This document shows, piece after piece, positions 61,304-64,000 of a stretch of DNA of 64,000 nt; position 1 is the first letter of the stretch, and every line of letters begins with the position of its first letter. The position numbers and the translations under genes are program-made. This DNA comes from Nocardioides sp. LHD-245 (GTDB lineage Bacteria; Actinomycetota; Actinomycetes; Propionibacteriales; Nocardioidaceae). Location of the stretch: contig NZ_JAVFWN010000017.1 of NCBI RefSeq assembly GCF_030929495.1, forward strand, positions 62,001 to 126,000, written 5' to 3'. Under the pieces are notes generated by a model that was not told the origin of the DNA, did no database searches, and saw only the letters and a list, made by a program, of their open reading frames with translations.

Positions 61304-63475
61304 GTGGATGCAGAGGCGATCAACGCAGTCCGCGCCGTCGTCGGCGAGGTCCTGGAGCGCGAGTCCGACGCCAGCGAGTGGTCCGCCTGGGCCGCCGCCG
61401 GGCTGACCTCGCTTCCCGTCCCCGAGGAGCACGGCGGCGAGGAACTCGGCCTCGCCGAGGTCTCCGTGCTGCTGCGCGAGACCGGGCGGGCCGCCGTCCG
61501 GGTCCCCGTGTGGGAGACGCTGTGCTGCGGCGCGCTCACCCTGGCCGACCACGGCACCGACGCCCAGCGCAAGGAGCTGCTGCCCGGCATCGCCGCGGGC
61601 GAGCTGGTCGTGACGCCCGCCCTGCGCGGCGAGGCGGCGTACGCCGACGGCGCGGTCTCCGGGCGCAAGCTCGCCGTGACCTTCGCGGACCGGGCCGCTC
61701 GGCTCCTGGTCACCGCGCGCGACGGGGACCGCGAGGTCGTCGTCCTGGTCGACCCCGCCGGGCCCGGTGTCACCCTGCTGTCCGCCAGCGCGTCCGGCGC
61801 CTCTCCACAGCACACGGTCGTCCTTGACGCAGCGCCCGCCGAGCCCCTCGCGGACGGGGCGGCGGCACGTCTGCATGACCTGGCCCGCGCCGGTCTCGCG
61901 GTCACCGCGGCGGGGGTGCTCGCCGGTGCCCGCGACCTGACCGCCGACTACGTCAAGGGCCGCCGGCAGTTCGGCCGCGCGCTCGCCGAGTTCCAGGCCG
62001 TCTCGCTGCAGATGGCCGACGTCTACGTCGCCTCGCGCACGCTCGACCTGGCTGCGGACAACGTCGTGTGGCGGGTCGCCGGGGGACTCCCGGCCGATGA
62101 CGACCTCGCCGTCGCTGGCTACTGGGCCAGCCAGGTGGCGCCGTACGCCCTCCGCACCTGCCACCACCTCCACGGCGGCATGGGCGTCGACATCACCTAC
62201 CCGCTCGTCGCGCTCACGACCTGGGGCACCGACCTCGCCCACGCGCTCGACACGACGGCCGCCGACGTGCCGGTCGAGAGCGCGGCGGCCAAGAACCGCG
62301 AGCTCACCGACGACCAGCGCGCCCTCAAGGCGCGGCTGCGCGCGTACTTCGGCGGCATCGCGGCCGAGTTCGACGGACTGCACGACCCCGATCCCGTCGA
62401 GGGAGCGTGGGACCGCCACGGTCCGACCTACGAGCGGCTGATCCGCCGTCTCGGGACCGACGGCTGGATGGGCGTCGGCTGGCCGGAGGAGTACGGCGGC
62501 CACGGGCTCGGCGAGATCGAGCAGACGATCTTCGCCAACGAGGCCCAGTACGCCGACGTGCACCTGCCGTCGGTCACCCTGCAGACCGTCGGCCCCACCC
62601 TGATCCGCTACGGCACGCAGAAGCAGAAGGACCTCTTCCTCGAGCGCATCCTCAGGGGCGACGTGCACTTCGCGATCGGCTACAGCGAGCCCGACGCGGG
62701 CACCGATCTCGCGTCGCTGCGCACCACCGCGCGGCTGGTCGAAAGCGACGGCGACCCGTACTACCTGGTCAACGGACAGAAGATGTGGACCACCGGCGGC
62801 CACCAGGCCGATTACCTGTGGCTCGCGGTGCGCACCGACCCGGACGCCCCCAAGCACAAGGGCATCTCGATCCTCATCGTGGACACGAAGGACCCCGGCT
62901 ACAGCTGGACCCCGATCATCACCGCCGACGGCTCCCACCACGTCAACGCGACGTACTTCAACGACGTCCGGGTCCCCGTCGACATGCTGGTCGGCGAGGA
63001 GAACCAGGGCTGGAGGCTGATCACCACCCAGCTCAACCACGAGCGGGTCATGCTCGGCCCCGCCGGCCGGATCGAGGGCCTGCGCGACCGTGTCGTCCGT
63101 TGGGCAGGGGCGGCCGGCGTACTCGACCGTTCCGACGTGCGGGACGCGCTCGGCAGGGCGACGGCGGTCTTCCGCATCAACGAGCTCCTCAACTGGGAGG
63201 TCGCGCGCGCCGCGGCCGCCGGCGAGATCAAGGTCGCCGACGCGTCCTCCTCGAAGGTGTTCGCCTCCGACCAGGTGCAGCACCTGCTCGCCGACCTGAT
63301 CTCGCTCGTGCACCGCCACGGTGACGCGGGGGAACAGGAGACGAAGAAGTTGCTCGACTACCTCGACGCGCAGGCCAAGCGGAACCTCGTGCTCACCTTC
63401 GGTGGCGGGGTCCAGGAGGTCCAGCGCGAGCTGATCTCGATGTTCGGCCTCGGCCTGCCGCGGGTGCCGCGATGA
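61304..63475 (+). CDS. fadE28-fadE29: Fused ChsE1-ChsE2 (FadE28-FadE29) acyl-CoA dehydrogenase
   Basis: A 723-residue protein of two acyl-CoA dehydrogenase domains. Residues 1 to about 325 resemble FadE28/ChsE1 (N-terminal 'WAAAGLTSLPVPEEHGGEELG', then 'YVKGRRQFGRALAEFQAVSLQMADV'). Residues from about 335 match FadE29/ChsE2 closely: 'HFAIGYSEPDAGTDLASLRT', 'KHKGISILIVDTKDPGYSWT', 'NDVRVPVDMLVG' and the terminal 'FGGGVQEVQRELISMFGLGLPRVPR' motif. In M. tuberculosis these are separate genes (Rv3544c, Rv3543c) whose products form an alpha2beta2 complex that dehydrogenates the sterol 3-carbon side chain. Here the subunits are one polypeptide, joined by a linker near residues 325-335. It overlaps chsH2 by 4 bases. 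Confidence 0.88.
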   Translation: MDAEAINAVRAVVGEVLERESDASEWSAWAAAGLTSLPVPEEHGGEELGLAEVSVLLRETGRAAVRVPVWETLCCGALTLADHGTDAQRKELLPGIAAGELVVTPALRGEAAYADGAVSGRKLAVTFADRAARLLVTARDGDREVVVLVDPAGPGVTLLSASASGASPQHTVVLDAAPAEPLADGAAARLHDLARAGLAVTAAGVLAGARDLTADYVKGRRQFGRALAEFQAVSLQMADVYVASRTLDLAADNVVWRVAGGLPADDDLAVAGYWASQVAPYALRTCHHLHGGMGVDITYPLVALTTWGTDLAHALDTTAADVPVESAAAKNRELTDDQRALKARLRAYFGGIAAEFDGLHDPDPVEGAWDRHGPTYERLIRRLGTDGWMGVGWPEEYGGHGLGEIEQTIFANEAQYADVHLPSVTLQTVGPTLIRYGTQKQKDLFLERILRGDVHFAIGYSEPDAGTDLASLRTTARLVESDGDPYYLVNGQKMWTTGGHQADYLWLAVRTDPDAPKHKGISILIVDTKDPGYSWTPIITADGSHHVNATYFNDVRVPVDMLVGEENQGWRLITTQLNHERVMLGPAGRIEGLRDRVVRWAGAAGVLDRSDVRDALGRATAVFRINELLNWEVARAAAAGEIKVADASSSKVFASDQVQHLLADLISLVHRHGDAGEQETKKLLDYLDAQAKRNLVLTFGGGVQEVQRELISMFGLGLPRVPR

Positions 63476-64000
63476 GCGCCCCCGTCGAGACCCAGGGGCT
63501 GGTCCCCTCCGACGTCCACGAGCACGTGCTCGCGGAGGCCGAGCGGATCAAGGGCTGGGGCGAGGCCGCCGAGCGGGTCGCGCGCGACGAGGTCAACCAG
63601 CCGACGATCAACAACTGGCTCGAGGCGATGGGGCTCGACAACCCGCGCTTCACGGCCGGCGAGGCGCCGCCGTCGATGGCCCAGGTCTGGACCATGTACG
63701 GCCTGGGAGGAAAACCGTCCGAGGACGACCCGCTGCACGCGATGATGCGGGTGCTGACCGACGCCGGCTTCACCGCCGTCCTCGGCACCAACTGCGAGCA
63801 GTCCTACGACCGCTACCTCGCGGTGGGTGAGCGAGTCCGGGTCACCACCGCGCTCGACTCCGTCGTCGGCCCGAAGGCCACCGGCATGGGCGTCGGCTAC
63901 TTCGTCACGTCGCGCAACACCTGGTACGTCGACCACCCGGACGGACGCAGTGAGCGGGTCGCGACCATGCTGTTCCGGGTCCTGAAGTTCATCCCGAAGG
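63472..64000 (+). CDS. chsH2: ChsH2-type MaoC/DUF35 protein, N-terminal part
   Basis: Opens at ATG 63472 in an ATGA overlap with the ChsE fusion and runs off the window, so only 176 codons are visible. 'PTINNWLEAMGLDNPRF', 'APPSMAQVWTMYGLGG', 'VLGTNCEQSYDRYLAVGERV' and 'GYFVTSRNTWY' match the MaoC-like N-terminal domain of ChsH2 (Rv3542c), which with ChsH1 hydrates the sterol enoyl-CoA made by ChsE1-ChsE2. The DUF35 domain should follow beyond the edge. It is the second gene of a KstR-controlled side-chain-shortening operon. Confidence 0.88.
   Translation, partial: MSAPVETQGLVPSDVHEHVLAEAERIKGWGEAAERVARDEVNQPTINNWLEAMGLDNPRFTAGEAPPSMAQVWTMYGLGGKPSEDDPLHAMMRVLTDAGFTAVLGTNCEQSYDRYLAVGERVRVTTALDSVVGPKATGMGVGYFVTSRNTWYVDHPDGRSERVATMLFRVLKFIPK

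Noticed and set aside
61271..63319. N-terminal extension of the hydrolase frame opposite the ChsE fusion
   Set aside because: The frame is open by chance; a -10 hexamer 7 bases before 61270 and the hydrolase domain boundaries place the start there.

Overview
The window is very GC-rich and carries dense, short-spaced genes with many GTG starts, ATGA/GTGA stop-start overlaps and leaderless promoters. It holds two complete mce operons, the htdX-fabG4-fadA2 set, an ATP-dependent LigB-type ligase and a KstR regulator. This points to a mycolic-acid-free or related actinobacterium, most likely Nocardioidaceae (Nocardioides/Pimelobacter type). The genus is an inference from gene content only. No rRNA, tRNA, insertion sequence, prophage or CRISPR array was seen, and no gene-free stretch exceeds 300 bases (the longest is 36231-36499).

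Left part (1-22.4 kb), mostly housekeeping: the end of a YhgE/Pip membrane protein; an ABC exporter; aconitase; a thiamine-binding-type protein; a DUF3105 membrane protein; an SMP-30-like protein; dxs; a lipoprotein with an HELTH motif; an APC permease; a PAC2 protein and tesB. Then comes a fatty-acid block: htdX and fabG4 (minus strand) divergent from fadA2 (plus strand), followed by a TetR regulator. LigB ligase, a second TetR and an AlkA-type glycosylase follow.

Middle (22.5-36.2 kb): mce operon 1 (two YrbE permeases, six MCE proteins, one Mce-associated protein), a cardiolipin-synthase-like PLD protein, an SDR/CMD gene pair and uvrB. Similar short inverted motifs with a TCGGT-type centre lie upstream of the TetR gene, mce operon 1 and the SDR gene, with a partial match between fabG4 and fadA2. 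I infer one lipid-uptake/beta-oxidation regulon.

Right part (36.4-64 kb), steroid catabolism: mce operon 2, which matches the mce4 sterol importer; a ferredoxin reductase, PPOX protein, ferredoxin and two hydroxysteroid-dehydrogenase-type SDRs; kstR; a four-gene glycosyltransferase/methyltransferase module of unknown role; fadE34; a lipase and a WS/DGAT acyltransferase; a single-gene fusion of the two ChsE1/ChsE2 acyl-CoA dehydrogenase subunits; and the start of chsH2. Six KstR-type operators (TnnAACnnGTTnnA, four of them exact) sit at the promoters of these units. Five of them run directly into the -10 hexamer. Together the genes would import sterols, supply electrons to steroid oxygenases, oxidise hydroxyl groups and shorten the side chain, all under one repressor encoded in the same window.
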